Source: Mariprofundus sp.
Lineage (GTDB): Bacteria > Pseudomonadota > Zetaproteobacteria > Mariprofundales > Mariprofundaceae
Reading direction: 5' to 3'
NCBI GenBank assembly: GCA_021772775.1
Contig: JAJFLH010000010.1
Location: 1-64,000 of the forward strand
DNA: 64,000 bases
A program made the position numbers and the translations under genes. Shown in pieces: positions 1 through 10,900 of this stretch. The first letter of the stretch is position 1. Each line of letters begins with the position of its first letter. The notes beneath the pieces were generated by a model, which did no database searches, was not told where the DNA came from, and was given only the letters and a program-made list of their open reading frames with translations.

Positions 1-140
1 AAATGGTCATGCCTGGCGATAACATCTCTATGGATGTTGAATTAATTACACCAATCGCAATGGATAAGGAACTTCGTTTCGCAATCCGCGAAGGTGGACG
101 TACGGTCGGCGCTGGCGTCGTTACCGACATCACTAAGTAA
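1..140 (+). CDS. tuf: Elongation factor Tu, C-terminal fragment
   Basis: This is the last 45 codons of EF-Tu, the GTPase that delivers aminoacyl-tRNA to the ribosome. The reading frame beginning at base 3 gives [15 protein letters not shown] and ends [17 protein letters not shown] before TAA at 138-140, which is the conserved end of domain III. The gene is cut by the window edge, so its start and GTPase domain are not visible. It is followed by rpmG, tRNA-Trp, secE and nusG, the order usual for tufB in proteobacteria. Confidence 0.97.
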   Translation, partial: MVMPGDNISMDVELITPIAMDKELRFAIREGGRTVGAGVVTDITK

Positions 141-163
141 AAAAAATAGTACTAAGACGCGTA

Positions 164-189
164 GCGGTGGCAGGTTTTCCTGCTGCCGC
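164..189 (+). terminator. Hairpin between tuf and rpmG, possible terminator or attenuator
   Basis: An 11-bp stem (164-174 with 179-189, two G-U pairs) closed by a TTTT loop lies 24 bases after the tuf stop. Only three T residues follow, so termination would be partial at best. Because rpmG starts 25 bases downstream, it may act as an attenuator or as a processing and stability element in a read-through transcript. The structure was seen by eye; the role is inferred. Confidence 0.5.
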
Positions 190-213
190 TTTGCCGTCAC
201 TGGAGAATAGGAA

Positions 214-372
214 ATGCGTGAATTGCTGGCTTTGGCGTGTGAAGATTGTAAGCGTCGTAATTACACCACGGATAAAAATAAACGTACAATGACTGATAAA
301 TTGTTGTTGAAGAAGTATTGCAACTCTTGTCGTAAGCATACTGCGCACAAGGAAACAAAAATCGGCAAATAG
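214..372 (+). CDS. rpmG: 50S ribosomal protein L33
   Basis: A 52-residue basic protein beginning [20 protein letters not shown]33 is a small protein of the large ribosomal subunit near the E site. Two Cys pairs are visible, CEDC near the start and CNSC in the second half, so this is the zinc-binding (C+) form of L33 rather than the cysteine-free form. The ATG is preceded by GGAGAATAGGAA, a good ribosome binding site. It sits between tuf and tRNA-Trp, as in many proteobacterial tuf-secE-nusG regions. Confidence 0.95.
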   Translation: MRELLALACEDCKRRNYTTDKNKRTMTDKLLLKKYCNSCRKHTAHKETKIGK

Positions 373-393
373 GTTTTATACCTAATGTCGGAT

Positions 394-469
394 AGGCGAG
401 TAGCTCAATTGGTAGAGTACCGGTCTCCAAAACCGGGTGCTGTGGGTTCGAGTCCCTCCTCGCCTGCCA
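394..469 (+). tRNA. trnW: tRNA-Trp (anticodon CCA)
   Basis: A complete 76-base cloverleaf. The acceptor stem AGGCGAG (394-400) pairs with CTCGCCT (459-465), followed by discriminator G and an encoded CCA end. The anticodon stem CCGGT/ACCGG holds the loop CTCCAAA with anticodon CCA at 427-429. The T arm contains the standard GGTTCGAGTCC. Placement just before secE is the usual location of tRNA-Trp in proteobacteria. Confidence 0.97.
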
Positions 470-504
470 GTTTTTCTGAATGTGTAAGTAAATAGGAGCT
501 TTAT

Positions 505-693
505 ATGGCTAGCGTCGCAGATGTGCGTAAATTCATGAATGAAGTGAAGGTCGAAACCAAAAAGGTTACCTGGCCGGAACGCAAAGAAACGACACAGGCA
601 ACCCTGATGGTGTTTGTCATGGTTATTTTTATTGCCCTATTTTTATGGTTGATCGATACAGGCTTAAGTGCGCTTGTGCAGCAGGTGATCTAG
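505..693 (+). CDS. secE: Protein translocase subunit SecE
   Basis: A 62-residue protein with a short amphipathic N-terminal helix, the conserved motif KKVTWPERKET (residues 19-29), and one membrane segment at about residues 33-58. SecE clamps SecY in the SecYEG protein-export channel of the inner membrane. This is the short single-span form rather than the three-span enterobacterial form. AGGAG lies 8 bases before the ATG. The stop codon TAG is immediately followed by the nusG start, so the two genes are translationally linked. Confidence 0.95.
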   Translation: MASVADVRKFMNEVKVETKKVTWPERKETTQATLMVFVMVIFIALFLWLIDTGLSALVQQVI

Positions 694-1224
694 ATGGCGA
701 AGCAGTGGTTTGCAGTGCAGGTTTATTCTAACTTTGAAGATAAAGTTGAAAGAATGCTGCGAGAAAATATTGAACGTGCAGGTCTCGAAGAGATGTTCGG
801 CGACATTATGGTGCCGCGCGAAGAAGTCGTTGAGTTAAGAGATGGCCAGAAGGTAATCTCTCAGCGTAAGTTCTTTCCAGGTTATGTACTTGTGCAGATG
901 GAAATGAATGATGAGACTTGGCATGTAGTAAAAGATACTCGTCAGGTTAGTGGCTTCCTTGGTTCCGGTGGCAAGCCTCGTGCAATGCCTCAGCGTGAAG
1001 TGGATTCATTAGTGCATCAGATTGCTGAGGGTATTGAGCGTCCGAAACCTAAGGTTATGTTTGATATTGGTGATGCTGTCCGTGTTATTGATGGGCCTTT
1101 TGCATCATTCAATGGTGTGGTTGAAGAGGTGATGGAAGATAAAGCGAAGCTTAAAGTTAGTGTTTCAATCTTCGGCCGTCCGACTCCTGTTGAGTTGGAG
1201 TACATCCAAGTTGAAAAAGGCTAA
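694..1224 (+). CDS. nusG: Transcription termination/antitermination protein NusG
   Basis: A 176-residue protein starting MAKQWFAVQVYSNFEDKVE, the conserved NusG N-terminal (NGN) domain that binds RNA polymerase. A KOW domain begins around residue 125 (GDAVRVIDGPFASFNGVVEE) and contacts Rho or ribosomal protein S10. NusG suppresses pausing and couples transcription with translation or Rho termination. It directly abuts secE. The length is close to the usual 175-185 residues. Confidence 0.97.
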   Translation: MAKQWFAVQVYSNFEDKVERMLRENIERAGLEEMFGDIMVPREEVVELRDGQKVISQRKFFPGYVLVQMEMNDETWHVVKDTRQVSGFLGSGGKPRAMPQREVDSLVHQIAEGIERPKPKVMFDIGDAVRVIDGPFASFNGVVEEVMEDKAKLKVSVSIFGRPTPVELEYIQVEKG

Positions 1225-1362
1225 GGCTGTCGCTTTAGCTTCATAGATTTAACCCAGCACAGGATGTGTTGGGCTCACCGCACAGGCGGTAGCATAGTCA
1301 GGGAATTGGCGTGCGAATAAAGGTAAAAGGCAAGAGGCCTTGAAACCGGTTGGAGATAAATA
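1225..1362 (+). promoter_or_regulatory. Structured leader before rplK-rplA
   Basis: The 138-base spacer between nusG and rplK contains a 9-bp hairpin (1253-1261 with 1265-1273, one G-U pair) followed by a second small one (ACCGC 1277-1281 with GCGGT 1286-1290). In Escherichia coli this spacer carries the L11 operon promoter and the mRNA site through which L1 represses rplK-rplA translation. The hairpins are visible here; equating them with the L1 site is inference. I could not identify a convincing promoter by eye. Confidence 0.5.
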
Positions 1363-1791
1363 ATGGCTAAGAAACTCGTTAAAATTGTGAAGTTGCAGGT
1401 GCCTGCAGGCTCTGCAAACCCAGCTCCACCAGTTGGTCCTGCTCTAGGTCAGGCTGGTGTGAACATCATGGAATTCTGTAAAGGGTTCAATGCTAAGACA
1501 CAGGAAATAGAAAAGGGTCTGACACTACCAGTTGTGATTAGTGTGTATGCAGACCGTTCATTTGATTTTGTAATCAAAACTCCGCCTGCATCAGTATTGC
1601 TATTGAAAGCAGCTGGTCTGAAGAGTGGTAGTGGTGAGCCCAACAAGAAGAAAGTTGGTAAAGTGACCAGCGCTCAAATTCGTGAAATTGCTGAAACTAA
1701 AATGCCGGATCTGAACTGCTACAGTGTTGAAGCTGGTATGAAAATTATTGAAGGCACCGCTGTTTCTATGGGCCTGGTAGTAGAAGGCTAA
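1363..1791 (+). CDS. rplK: 50S ribosomal protein L11
   Basis: A 142-residue protein beginning [20 protein letters not shown], the conserved L11 N-terminal domain with the proline-rich [15 protein letters not shown] stretch. The C-terminal rRNA-binding domain ends [21 protein letters not shown]11 forms the GTPase-associated centre and is needed for RelA activation. It has the standard length and lies 10 bases before rplA, with which it is co-translated. The GGAGATAAATA sequence ahead of the ATG is a good ribosome binding site. Confidence 0.98.
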   Translation: MAKKLVKIVKLQVPAGSANPAPPVGPALGQAGVNIMEFCKGFNAKTQEIEKGLTLPVVISVYADRSFDFVIKTPPASVLLLKAAGLKSGSGEPNKKKVGKVTSAQIREIAETKMPDLNCYSVEAGMKIIEGTAVSMGLVVEG

Positions 1792-1801
1792 GGGGATAGA
1801 T

Positions 1802-2488
1802 ATGGCAAAATTAACTAAACGTATGAAAGCCAGTCAGGCAGTAGTTCCTGCGCAGGCTGTAAATGTAAAAGATGCTATCGATGCTGTGCTTGCACAACCA
1901 GCTACCAAGTTTGATGAATCTATAGATGTCGCTGTAAAATTAGGTGTTGATCCTCGTCACGCGGATCAGATGGTTCGTGGTTCAATTTCATTGCCACACG
2001 GCACTGGTAAAACAGTGCGTGTTGCTGTGTTTGCTAAGGGTGCGAAAGCTGAAGAAGCGACTGCTGCTGGTGCAGACTTTGTTGGTGCTGATGATCTGGT
2101 TGAAAAAGTACAGGGCGGTTTCATGGATTTCGACCGTGTTGTTGCTACCCCGGACATGATGGCACAAGTTGGCCGCCTTGGTCGTGTGTTGGGCCCACGT
2201 GGTTTGATGCCAAATCCTAAGCTTGGTACAGTAACTATGGATGTTACTAAAGCTGTTGGCGCAATTAAAGCTGGTCAGATTGAAGTGCGTGTTGATAAAG
2301 CTGGTGTTGTCCATGCTCCTATCGGTCGCCGTTCATTTGATGCTGCGAAGATCAACGATAACGTTGAATATCTGCTTTCTGAACTCAATCGCATGAAACC
2401 AGCTGTAGCTAAAGGTCGTTACATGTTAAAAATGTCTATCTCATCAACAATGGGTGCAGGCGTACGTATTGACGAGACAAGCCTTTAA
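1802..2488 (+). CDS. rplA: 50S ribosomal protein L1
   Basis: A 228-residue protein with the L1 signature region [17 protein letters not shown] in the central domain. L1 forms the mobile L1 stalk at the ribosomal E site and is the autogenous translational repressor of its own operon in E. coli. The start ATG follows AGGGGATAGAT, and the length is close to the 230-235 usual for the family. It is the second gene of the rplK-rplA pair. Confidence 0.98.
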   Translation: MAKLTKRMKASQAVVPAQAVNVKDAIDAVLAQPATKFDESIDVAVKLGVDPRHADQMVRGSISLPHGTGKTVRVAVFAKGAKAEEATAAGADFVGADDLVEKVQGGFMDFDRVVATPDMMAQVGRLGRVLGPRGLMPNPKLGTVTMDVTKAVGAIKAGQIEVRVDKAGVVHAPIGRRSFDAAKINDNVEYLLSELNRMKPAVAKGRYMLKMSISSTMGAGVRIDETSL

Positions 2489-2718
2489 TAAGGTTTAACA
2501 AGTTTGGTCGGTAGTTCACTACCGGCATGTGTCTACGGACACTCAAAAAATCGACTAAACTGACGTAGCAAGTCTACGAAAGGAACGTCGAATGAACGAT
2601 CCGTCCAAAACTGTCGGAATTAAGCTTAGAACAGTGAGCTTGATTTAATTGGAGAAATTCTTCCAACAGTAGATGGAGTGCAAGCCACTTGCGCGGGTCG
2701 AAAAGCAAGGGGGTAAAT
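2489..2718 (+). promoter_or_regulatory. Ribosomal L10 (rplJ) mRNA leader
   Basis: A 230-base leader separates rplA from rplJ. It contains perfect hairpins at 2509-2524 (CGGTAG, loop TTCA) and 2529-2542 (GTGTC, loop TACG), a further CGTAG/CTACG pair around 2562-2578, and long partly paired segments running to the rplJ ribosome binding site. In bacteria this position holds the leader bound by the L10-L7/L12 complex to repress rplJL translation. The position and folding potential fit that element; a covariance-model match was not tested. Confidence 0.65.
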
Positions 2719-3237
2719 GTGAATAAAAATGACAAACAACGCATTGTCGAAGAACTTCACTCTGCCTGGTCCGAATCAACAGTAGGTATAGTTACACAAT
2801 ATCGCGGTTTGACGGTTTCTCAAATGGGAGATCTTCGTCGCAGTCTGCATGCAGCAGATGTGTCACTACAGGTGGTCAAGAACACTTTGGCTCGCCGCGC
2901 TGCTGAAGGTACGGATTTCAAGGTAGCTGAAGAGCTCTTCACTGGTCCAGTAGCAATTGCATATGGTAATGATCCGGTAGGTATGGCAAAAGCCATCTCC
3001 GAATTTTCCAAAAAGCATGAGCTATTTGAGATCAAAGGTGGAGTACTCGATGGTAAAATGGTTGATGTTGCCGGTGTAAATGCACTAGCGAGTCTTCCAT
3101 CACGCGAAGTTTTACTCGCCAAAATGCTGGGAAGCATGCAATCACCAATTTCCGGATTCGTCCGTACATTGGCAGAAGTACCTGCATCTTTCGTACGTAC
3201 ATTGGCAGCCATTCGCGATCAGAAAGAAACCGCTTAA
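2719..3237 (+). CDS. rplJ: 50S ribosomal protein L10
   Basis: I chose the GTG at 2719 because AAGGGGG lies immediately upstream and the product then begins MNKNDKQRIVEELHS, as in other L10 proteins (172 residues, near the usual 165-175). An in-frame TTG at 2689 would add ten residues but has no better ribosome binding site and lies inside the structured leader. L10 anchors the L7/L12 dimers to the ribosome through its C-terminal helix. It heads the rplJ-rplL pair. Confidence 0.93.
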   Translation: MNKNDKQRIVEELHSAWSESTVGIVTQYRGLTVSQMGDLRRSLHAADVSLQVVKNTLARRAAEGTDFKVAEELFTGPVAIAYGNDPVGMAKAISEFSKKHELFEIKGGVLDGKMVDVAGVNALASLPSREVLLAKMLGSMQSPISGFVRTLAEVPASFVRTLAAIRDQKETA

Positions 3238-3326
3238 TCGAAACTGCGCCACAAGCGCTAAAGTCGATAGCTGTACAAACATTTATCACTAACTTATTAA
3301 ACTAATAGCACAAGGAGCTAAACAAA

Positions 3327-3704
3327 ATGGCAATCACTAAAGATGAACTAATCTCTGCAATCGAAACAATGACCGTACTGGAACTGTCTGAGCTGGTAAC
3401 AGCATTGGAAGACAAATTCGGTGTTTCTGCTGCTGCACCTGTAGCTGTAGCTGCTGGTCCTGCTGCTGGTGGCGAAGCTGCTGCTGCTGAACAGACTGAA
3501 TTCAACGTTGTACTAGCCTCTGCAGGCGAAAAGAAAATTCAGGTAATTAAAGCAGTTCGTGAAATCACTGGCTTGGGCTTGAAAGAAGCTAAAGCAGTAG
3601 TTGATGGCGCACCAGGCAACGTTAAAGAAGGCGTTTCTAAAGATGAAGCAGAAGACGTTAAAGCTAAATTGGAAGCAGCAGGCGCTACAGTAGAACTTAA
3701 GTAA
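3327..3704 (+). CDS. rplL: 50S ribosomal protein L7/L12
   Basis: A 125-residue acidic protein with the typical three parts: an N-terminal dimerisation domain ([17 protein letters not shown]), an Ala-rich hinge at about residues 34-55, and the C-terminal factor-binding domain ([20 protein letters not shown]). Multiple copies form the stalk that recruits EF-Tu, EF-G and other GTPases. AAGGAG precedes the ATG. It is separated from rplJ by 89 bases. Confidence 0.98.
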   Translation: MAITKDELISAIETMTVLELSELVTALEDKFGVSAAAPVAVAAGPAAGGEAAAAEQTEFNVVLASAGEKKIQVIKAVREITGLGLKEAKAVVDGAPGNVKEGVSKDEAEDVKAKLEAAGATVELK

Positions 3705-3747
3705 GTTTTACTTGTTGTCCCGCTTTCACAAGCACTGAATCAGGTTG

Positions 3748-3785
3748 ATCCCTGGTGACGAAAGTCACCGGGGATTGGCCTTTTT
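3748..3785 (+). terminator. Attenuator-like hairpin between rplL and rpoB
   Basis: A 12-bp nearly perfect stem (3748-3759 with 3764-3775) capped by a GAAA tetraloop is followed by a five-T run at 3781-3785. In E. coli the rplL-rpoB spacer holds a partial terminator and an RNase III site that lower rpoBC expression relative to the ribosomal genes. The hairpin here is well placed for the same job; the strength of termination is unknown. Confidence 0.75.
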
Positions 3786-3852
3786 CGCGTTTGTGAGTTT
3801 TAAATCAGTAAATAACCAATCAATCTAAAACAGTTTATCGTTCGAGGGTATC

Positions 3853-6800
3853 ATGGCCAAGCAAGCATCATTGAAACGTATCCGTAAGAATTTCGGCACT
3901 ATCAAGTCTCCTATCGACATGCCAAACATGTTGCAGTTGCAGACTGAATCCTACCACGAGTTTGTGGGTTATGGGGAAGCGGTGAATGATTCCCGTCTAT
4001 CCACAGTCTTCCAATCTGTGTTTCCAGTGCGTGATTATGGAGGCAATGCTGAATTGTCTTTTGAAGGCTTGGAATATAGCCCGCCACGTTATGACTTGGA
4101 TGAATGCCGTCGTCGTGACTTGACCTTTGCCCTGCCAGTTAAAGTAAAACTACGTCTGAAAATTTTTGAGCCAGATGGTGATAAACGCAACAAACGCAAA
4201 GTGCGTGAAGTTCGTGATCAGTCTGTTTACATGGGTGAAATCCCATATATGACGGATCATGGTTCTTTTATCATCAACGGTACCGAACGTGCGATCGTAT
4301 CTCAGATGCATCGTTCTCCAGGTGTGTTCTTTGATCATGATAAAGGGAAAACTCACGCCTCCGGAAAATTTCTGTTTAAAGCACGTGTGATTCCTTACCG
4401 TGGTTCTTGGCTTGATTTTGAATTTGATGCCAAAGATAAAGTGAATTTCCGTATCGATTTACGTCGCAAAATGCCATCCGGTATTTTGTTGAAAGCACTG
4501 GGTCTTTCTACCCAGGATATTCTGGATCGTTTTTATCAGCGCCGTACCTATCGTTTTAACAAGAAAGGTATCCAAGTTAAGTTTGATGCTGAGAAGTTCC
4601 TTGGAACCCGCGCTGTTACAAGTATTAAAATTGGCAGCAAAAGTATTGTCGCTGAAGGTAAAAAGTTTACCAAGATGGCAGTTAAACGCCTAACAGAAGC
4701 TGAAGTAGAATGGATTGACGTTCCACTTGAAACTGTGATTGGTGAAGTTGCTGCTGAACCAATTCTGGTTGATGGTGGCGAAATCCTTATTGATCATAAT
4801 CATGAACTGACTGAAGATTCCATCTCTGCTTTGCAGGGTGCAGGCATTAAGAAGTTTGATTGTCTCTTGATCGACGCATCTGTACGTGGCCCTTGGTTGG
4901 CTGATACATTGCGTTTGGACATGGTACAGTCACGTGAAGAAGCACGTGTAGAAATTTATCGCATGATGCGCCCTGGTGAGCCACCAACGGTTGAGACTGC
5001 CAGAGCACTGTTTGAATCACTGTTCTATGATCCATCTCGTTATGACCTCTCCCGTGTTGGTCGTATGAAATTAAACTCTCGTTTGAATATCGATGATGCG
5101 GATGTACCATTGGATCAAGGTACCTTACGTGTTGAAGATATCCTGATGACTCTTGATACCTTGCTTAACCTGCGTGATGGCATTGGTGAAGTGGATGATA
5201 TTGACCACTTGGGTAACCGTCGTCTGCGTTCTGTTGGTGAGTTGCTTGAAAATCAGATTCGTATCGGCCTTGTTCGTATGGAACGAGCGATTCGTGAACG
5301 TCTGACTTCCGGTGATTTGACTGAAATGATGCCGTCTGATGTGGTCAATGCAAAACCATTGATTGCGTCTGTGAAAGAGTTCTTTGGCTCTTCTCAGCTC
5401 TCTCAGTTTATGGATCAGACCAATCCGCTTTCGGAAGTGACGCATAAACGTCGTCTTTCTGCATTGGGCCCCGGTGGTCTATCACGTGAACGTGCCGGCT
5501 TTGAAGTACGTGACGTACATCCAACCCATTACGGTCGTCTCTGCCCAATTGAAACGCCTGAAGGTCCGAATATTGGTCTGATTAACTCATTGGCTACATA
5601 TGCAAAAGTGAATGATTTTGGTTTCCTAGAATCACCATACCGCAAGGTTATTGATGGTAAAGTCACTAATGAAGTTGAATACCTTTCTGCTATTGATGAA
5701 GCCACTCTGGTTATTGCTCAGGCGAACGCTAAATTGGACGAAAATGGTGCTTTTACCGCTGAAATGGTTCAGTGCCGTCAGACTGGTGAATTCGTCATGA
5801 CTCCGCCTGTTGAAATTAACTATATGGATGTATCCCCATCTCAGGTGGTTTCTGTTTGTGCTGGTTTGATTCCATTCCTTGAGCATGATGATGCTAACCG
5901 CGCATTGATGGGCTCTAACATGCAGCGTCAGGCAGTACCGTTGCTTCGTTCAGAAAAACCATTGGTTGGTACTGGCATGGAAGCGCCATTGGCACGTGAC
6001 TCGGGTGTATCTCAGGTTGCTCGTCGTGGTGGTGTTGTTGAGCGTCTGGATGGCGGTCGTATCGTTGTTAAAGTGCATGATGATGAACAAGTTGAAGGTG
6101 AACCTGGTGTTGATATTTATCGTTTGTTCAAATATCGCCGCTCCAACCAAAATACCTGCTTCAATCAGCGTCCACTGGTTAAAACTGGTGAAATCGTAGC
6201 TAAGGGTGACATCATCGCTGATGGACCTTCTACAGATTTGGGAGAATTAGCTCTTGGCCGCAACGTATTGGTAGCACTGATGCCGTGGCGTGGTTACAAC
6301 TTTGAGGATGCGATTGTCATCTCTGAAAAGATTGTAAAAGAAGATGTTTATACTTCAATTCATATTGAAGAATTTGAAGCTGTTGCACGTGATACCAAGT
6401 TGGGTGAAGAAGAGATCACTCGTGATATCCCGAACGTTGGTGAAGAAGCGCTGCGTCATTTGGACGAATGTGGTATTGCTTACATCGGTGCAGAAGTGAA
6501 GCAGGGCGATATTCTGGTGGGTAAGATTACACCTAAAGGTGAAACTCAGCTCTCTCCTGAAGAGAAACTACTGCGTGCGATCTTTGGTGAGAAAGCTTCT
6601 GATGTACGTGATACATCAATGCGCATCAAGCCTGGTAATGAAGGCGTAGTTGTTGATGTACAGGTATTTACCCGTCGTGGCGATGAGAAAGATGATCGTG
6701 CAAAAGTCATTGAAGAGAGCGCAATCGAGCAACTCTACTCTGATAAAGAAGAAGAGCGCCGTATTCTTGAAGCCAATGCTGTAAGCCGACTAGGTAGTCT

Positions 6801-7947
6801 GTTGTTGGGACAAACCTCAGCTCAATTTAAAGGTTTGAGCAAAGGTGAAACCATCAAGGAAACGCATATCGAAGCACTGAATCTGCGTGATCTATCTGGT
6901 GTTTCTGTCGATGATGATGCTATCAATGAACGTGTTGCAGAAATTCATGAGTCCATGGATAAAGAGCGCGCGAAACTGGAATCACGTTTCGAAGAAAAAG
7001 TAGCTAAAGTTCGTGAAGGTTCTGAATTGAAACCTGGCGTCATTAAGGTTGTTAAGGTTTTCGTTGCTGTGAAACGTAAACTTCAGCCGGGTGATAAGAT
7101 GGCTGGTCGTCATGGTAATAAAGGTGTTATTTCGGTCATCGTACCAGAAGAAGATATGCCTTATACCGAAGATGGAACGCCAGTTGATATCTGTTTGAAC
7201 CCACTGGGTGTACCGTCACGTATGAATATCGGACAGATTTTTGAAATTCATATGGGCTGGGCTGCAAGTGGTTTAGGTAAGAAAATTGAAGGCATGCTGC
7301 GTGAAAATGTAGAGCATGATGAGATGAAAGGTTTCTTGCTTGATGCCTATGATGAAGATAAGTCAGCTTGTAAAGATATTGCAGCCATGGATGACGAGTC
7401 TTTGACTGAATTAGCTACTAACCTGAAAGGTGGTATTCCAATTGGTACACCTGTGTTTGATGGTGCCAAAGAACATCATATTTCTCGTATGTTAAAATTG
7501 GCTGGACTTCCTGAAACGGGCCAAACCACATTGTATGATGGACGCACAGGTGAAGCATTTGATCGTCCTGTCACTATTGGTCATATGTATATTATCAAAC
7601 TGCATCATCTGGTTGATGAGAAGATTCATGCACGTTCGACTGGTCCATATTCATTGGTTACTCAGCAGCCATTGGGTGGTAAAGCCCAGTTCGGTGGTCA
7701 GCGTTTTGGTGAGATGGAAGTTTGGGCGCTTGAAGCTTATGGCGCGGCTTACACTTTGCAGGAGATGCTGACTGTGAAGTCGGATGATGTGCAGGGACGA
7801 ACCAAAATGTACGAATCTATTGTACGTGGTGATATGTCGTTTGATGCAGGAATTCCTGAATCATTCAATGTGATGACCAAAGAACTGAATGCACTGGGTA
7901 TTGATCTCTCTATGGTCAAGAAACCTAGCGAAACTGAAGGAGAATAA
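3853..7947 (+). CDS. rpoB: RNA polymerase subunit beta
   Basis: A 1364-residue protein, close to the 1342 residues of E. coli RpoB. It is the second largest catalytic subunit of RNA polymerase and contributes to the active centre and the rifampicin pocket. Landmarks in order include the rifampicin region ([21 protein letters not shown], around residues 515-540), [13 protein letters not shown] near residue 700, and the C-terminal clamp ([20 protein letters not shown]). No disrupting changes are evident. rpoC begins three bases after the stop, so the two subunits are co-translated. Confidence 0.99.
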   Translation: MAKQASLKRIRKNFGTIKSPIDMPNMLQLQTESYHEFVGYGEAVNDSRLSTVFQSVFPVRDYGGNAELSFEGLEYSPPRYDLDECRRRDLTFALPVKVKLRLKIFEPDGDKRNKRKVREVRDQSVYMGEIPYMTDHGSFIINGTERAIVSQMHRSPGVFFDHDKGKTHASGKFLFKARVIPYRGSWLDFEFDAKDKVNFRIDLRRKMPSGILLKALGLSTQDILDRFYQRRTYRFNKKGIQVKFDAEKFLGTRAVTSIKIGSKSIVAEGKKFTKMAVKRLTEAEVEWIDVPLETVIGEVAAEPILVDGGEILIDHNHELTEDSISALQGAGIKKFDCLLIDASVRGPWLADTLRLDMVQSREEARVEIYRMMRPGEPPTVETARALFESLFYDPSRYDLSRVGRMKLNSRLNIDDADVPLDQGTLRVEDILMTLDTLLNLRDGIGEVDDIDHLGNRRLRSVGELLENQIRIGLVRMERAIRERLTSGDLTEMMPSDVVNAKPLIASVKEFFGSSQLSQFMDQTNPLSEVTHKRRLSALGPGGLSRERAGFEVRDVHPTHYGRLCPIETPEGPNIGLINSLATYAKVNDFGFLESPYRKVIDGKVTNEVEYLSAIDEATLVIAQANAKLDENGAFTAEMVQCRQTGEFVMTPPVEINYMDVSPSQVVSVCAGLIPFLEHDDANRALMGSNMQRQAVPLLRSEKPLVGTGMEAPLARDSGVSQVARRGGVVERLDGGRIVVKVHDDEQVEGEPGVDIYRLFKYRRSNQNTCFNQRPLVKTGEIVAKGDIIADGPSTDLGELALGRNVLVALMPWRGYNFEDAIVISEKIVKEDVYTSIHIEEFEAVARDTKLGEEEITRDIPNVGEEALRHLDECGIAYIGAEVKQGDILVGKITPKGETQLSPEEKLLRAIFGEKASDVRDTSMRIKPGNEGVVVDVQVFTRRGDEKDDRAKVIEESAIEQLYSDKEEERRILEANAVSRLGSLLLGQTSAQFKGLSKGETIKETHIEALNLRDLSGVSVDDDAINERVAEIHESMDKERAKLESRFEEKVAKVREGSELKPGVIKVVKVFVAVKRKLQPGDKMAGRHGNKGVISVIVPEEDMPYTEDGTPVDICLNPLGVPSRMNIGQIFEIHMGWAASGLGKKIEGMLRENVEHDEMKGFLLDAYDEDKSACKDIAAMDDESLTELATNLKGGIPIGTPVFDGAKEHHISRMLKLAGLPETGQTTLYDGRTGEAFDRPVTIGHMYIIKLHHLVDEKIHARSTGPYSLVTQQPLGGKAQFGGQRFGEMEVWALEAYGAAYTLQEMLTVKSDDVQGRTKMYESIVRGDMSFDAGIPESFNVMTKELNALGIDLSMVKKPSETEGE

Positions 7948-7950
7948 GTC

Positions 7951-10900
7951 ATGCAAGAACTTCTCAGAATGTTCCAGAAGCCGTCGAGCATCGAAGATTT
8001 CGATGGTCTGCGTGTAGGGCTTGCAAGTCCTGAAAAAATCCGTTCTTGGTCTTATGGCGAAGTTAAAAAGCCTGAAACCATCAACTATCGTACGTTTAAA
8101 CCCGAACGTGATGGTCTTTTTTGTGCCAAAATTTTTGGCCCGATCAAAGATTACGAATGTTTGTGTGGTAAATATAAACGCCTGAAACATCGTGGTGTTG
8201 TATGTGAAAAATGTTCGGTTGAAGTTATTCAATCCAAAGTTCGCCGTGAGCGCATGGGTCATATTGATCTGGCTTCACCAGTTGCGCATATCTGGTTCCT
8301 GAAAAGTCTTCCATCCCGTATTGGTCTATTGCTGGATAAAACACTGAAAGAACTAGAGCGTATCCTCTATTTCGAATCTTACATTGTTCTTGACCCTGGT
8401 TTGACTAGTTTGGAACAGTTCCAGCTGATGACCGAAGAAGAATATATTGAAGCATTTGAAGAGTATGGTGAAGAATTCCGTGCCGGTATGGGTGCTGAAG
8501 CACTGCAGGAAATGCTCAAAGATATTAATCTGGAAGAAGAGCGTCAGTCATTGCGTGCTCAAATTCTGGCTACTAAAGCGGTCACTAAGCTCACCAAATT
8601 AACCAAGCGTCTCTCTACTGTTGAAGCGATGCTGGGTTCAGGTAATCGTCCAGAATGGATGGTCTTGAATGTGATTCCGGTACTACCACCAGAAATTCGT
8701 CCGCTGGTGCCATTGGATGGTGGCCGTTTTGCTACCTCTGATTTGAATGATTTGTATCGTCGTGTGATCAACCGTAACAATCGTCTGAAGCGTTTGTTGG
8801 AATTGAATGCACCTGAAATCATTACCCGTAATGAAAAGCGTATGCTACAGGAGTCTGTTGACGCGCTGTTCGATAATGATCGCCGTTCTAAACCAATCAC
8901 TGGTAACAACCGTCGTCCGCTTAAATCACTCTCTGATGTGATCAAGGGTAAACAGGGTCGTTTCCGTCAGAACTTACTTGGTAAACGTGTGGATTATTCC
9001 GGTCGTTCGGTGATCGTTGTTGGTCCTGATTTGAAACTGCATCAGTGTGGTTTACCAAAGAAAATGGCACTGGAGTTGTTCAAGCCGTTTATCTATAACA
9101 AACTTGAAATGCGAGGTTTGTCGAACACTATTAAAGCTTCGAAGAAGCTGGTTGAGCAGGGTATTCCAGAAGTTTGGGATATTTTGGCAGAAGTTATTCA
9201 CCAGCATCCGGTTATGCTTAACCGTGCACCAACACTGCATAGACTTGGTATTCAAGCCTTTGAACCGATTCTGATTGAAGGTAAAGCGATTCAGTTGCAT
9301 CCATTGGTTTGTACTGCATTCAATGCCGATTTCGATGGCGACCAAATGGCAGTTCACGTACCTTTATCCATTGAGGCACAGACTGAATGCCGTGCATTGA
9401 TGATGGCCTCTAATAACGTATTGTCTCCTGCTACTGGTAAACCGGTTATCGTACCAACACAGGATATGGTTTTGGGTATCTATTATCTGACCCGCGAGCG
9501 CCCATTTGAAAAGGGTGAGAATATGGTGTTCTCTTCTCCTGAAGAAGTGTTACGCGCCATGGATGCAGGTTCTGTTGCTCTGCATACACGAATCGTCTGT
9601 CGTATTCGTGGCACCCGTGAAAATACCACAGTTGGTCGTGCTATTCTTTCGACTGTACTGCCGGATGAAATGCCATTCTCAAGCGTTAACCGTGTGTTGA
9701 CCAAGAAAGATGTGGCTGGCCTAATCGAAGATTGTTACCGCGTTGCTGGAAATAAAGCGACGGTATTGTTAGCTGACCATTTGAAAGTATTGGGTTATAC
9801 CTATGCAACTATCTCTGGTGCTTCATTCGCATTGTGCGATGTGGTGGTACCTGACAGTAAAGTACCAACCGTTGCAGCAGCAGAAGCAGAAGTGACTAAA
9901 GTACAGAAGCAGTATGCTGATGGTCTGATCACTGCTGGTGAACGCTACAATAAGGTTGTCGATTTATGGACGCATACCACTGAAAAAGTTGCTCGTGCTA
10001 TGATGGATAACTTGTCGACTGAAACCATGAGCAGTGCTGATGGCACACAGACTGAAGAAGCCAAAACATTTAACCCGGTTTATATGATGGCCGACTCCGG
10101 CGCTCGTGGTTCGGCTCAGCAGATTCGTCAGCTGGCCGGTATGCGTGGTTTGATGGCAAAACCAGATGGCTCCATTATTGAAACACCTATTACAGCAAAC
10201 TTCCGTGAAGGTTTGACCATTCTACAATACTTTATCTCTACCCATGGTGCACGTAAGGGTCTGGCAGATACGGCACTGAAGACAGCGAACTCAGGTTACT
10301 TGACTCGTCGTCTGGTTGACGTGGCGCAAGATGCTGTGGTGCGTATTCAGGACTGTGGTACAGATGGCGGTGTTACTCTGACAGCTCTTGTTGAGGGTGG
10401 TGAAGTGATTGAGCCGTTGTATGAACGTGTTCTTGGTCGTATCCTGTTAGAATCTGCATGTGACCCTATATCCGGTACTGAAATTGCTCCAGCAGGTGCG
10501 ATGGTTAACGAAGAACTAGCCGATATGATTCATGATGCAGAAGTTGAATCTGTACGTATTCGTTCAGTACTGACTTGTGAAGCTGAAGATGGTGTTTGTG
10601 CCAACTGTTATGGCCGCGATCTTGGTCATGGTACTCCGGTAGGTATTGGTGAAGCTGTTGGTGTTATCGCAGCACAGTCAATTGGTGAGCCGGGTACACA
10701 GCTTACCATGCGTACTTTCCATGTTGGTGGTACAGCATCACGTTCTGCTGAGCAGGCTGCTGTTGAAGCCAAATTTGGTGGTATAGCTAAACTGGAAGCG
10801 GCGATTACAGTAACCGATTCACATGGTGCTGAGATTGTTATTAACCGTCATACCGAAGTCATTATCAATACAAGCAATGGTAAAGAGATGGAACGTCATC

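Noticed and set aside
1988-2314. 108-codon open frame antisense to rplA
   Set aside because: Fully inside a certain ribosomal protein gene and without any family resemblance.
2689-2718. TTG start for rplJ giving a ten-residue N-terminal extension
   Set aside because: The extension lies in the structured leader, has no family support, and the GTG at 2719 has a much stronger ribosome binding site.
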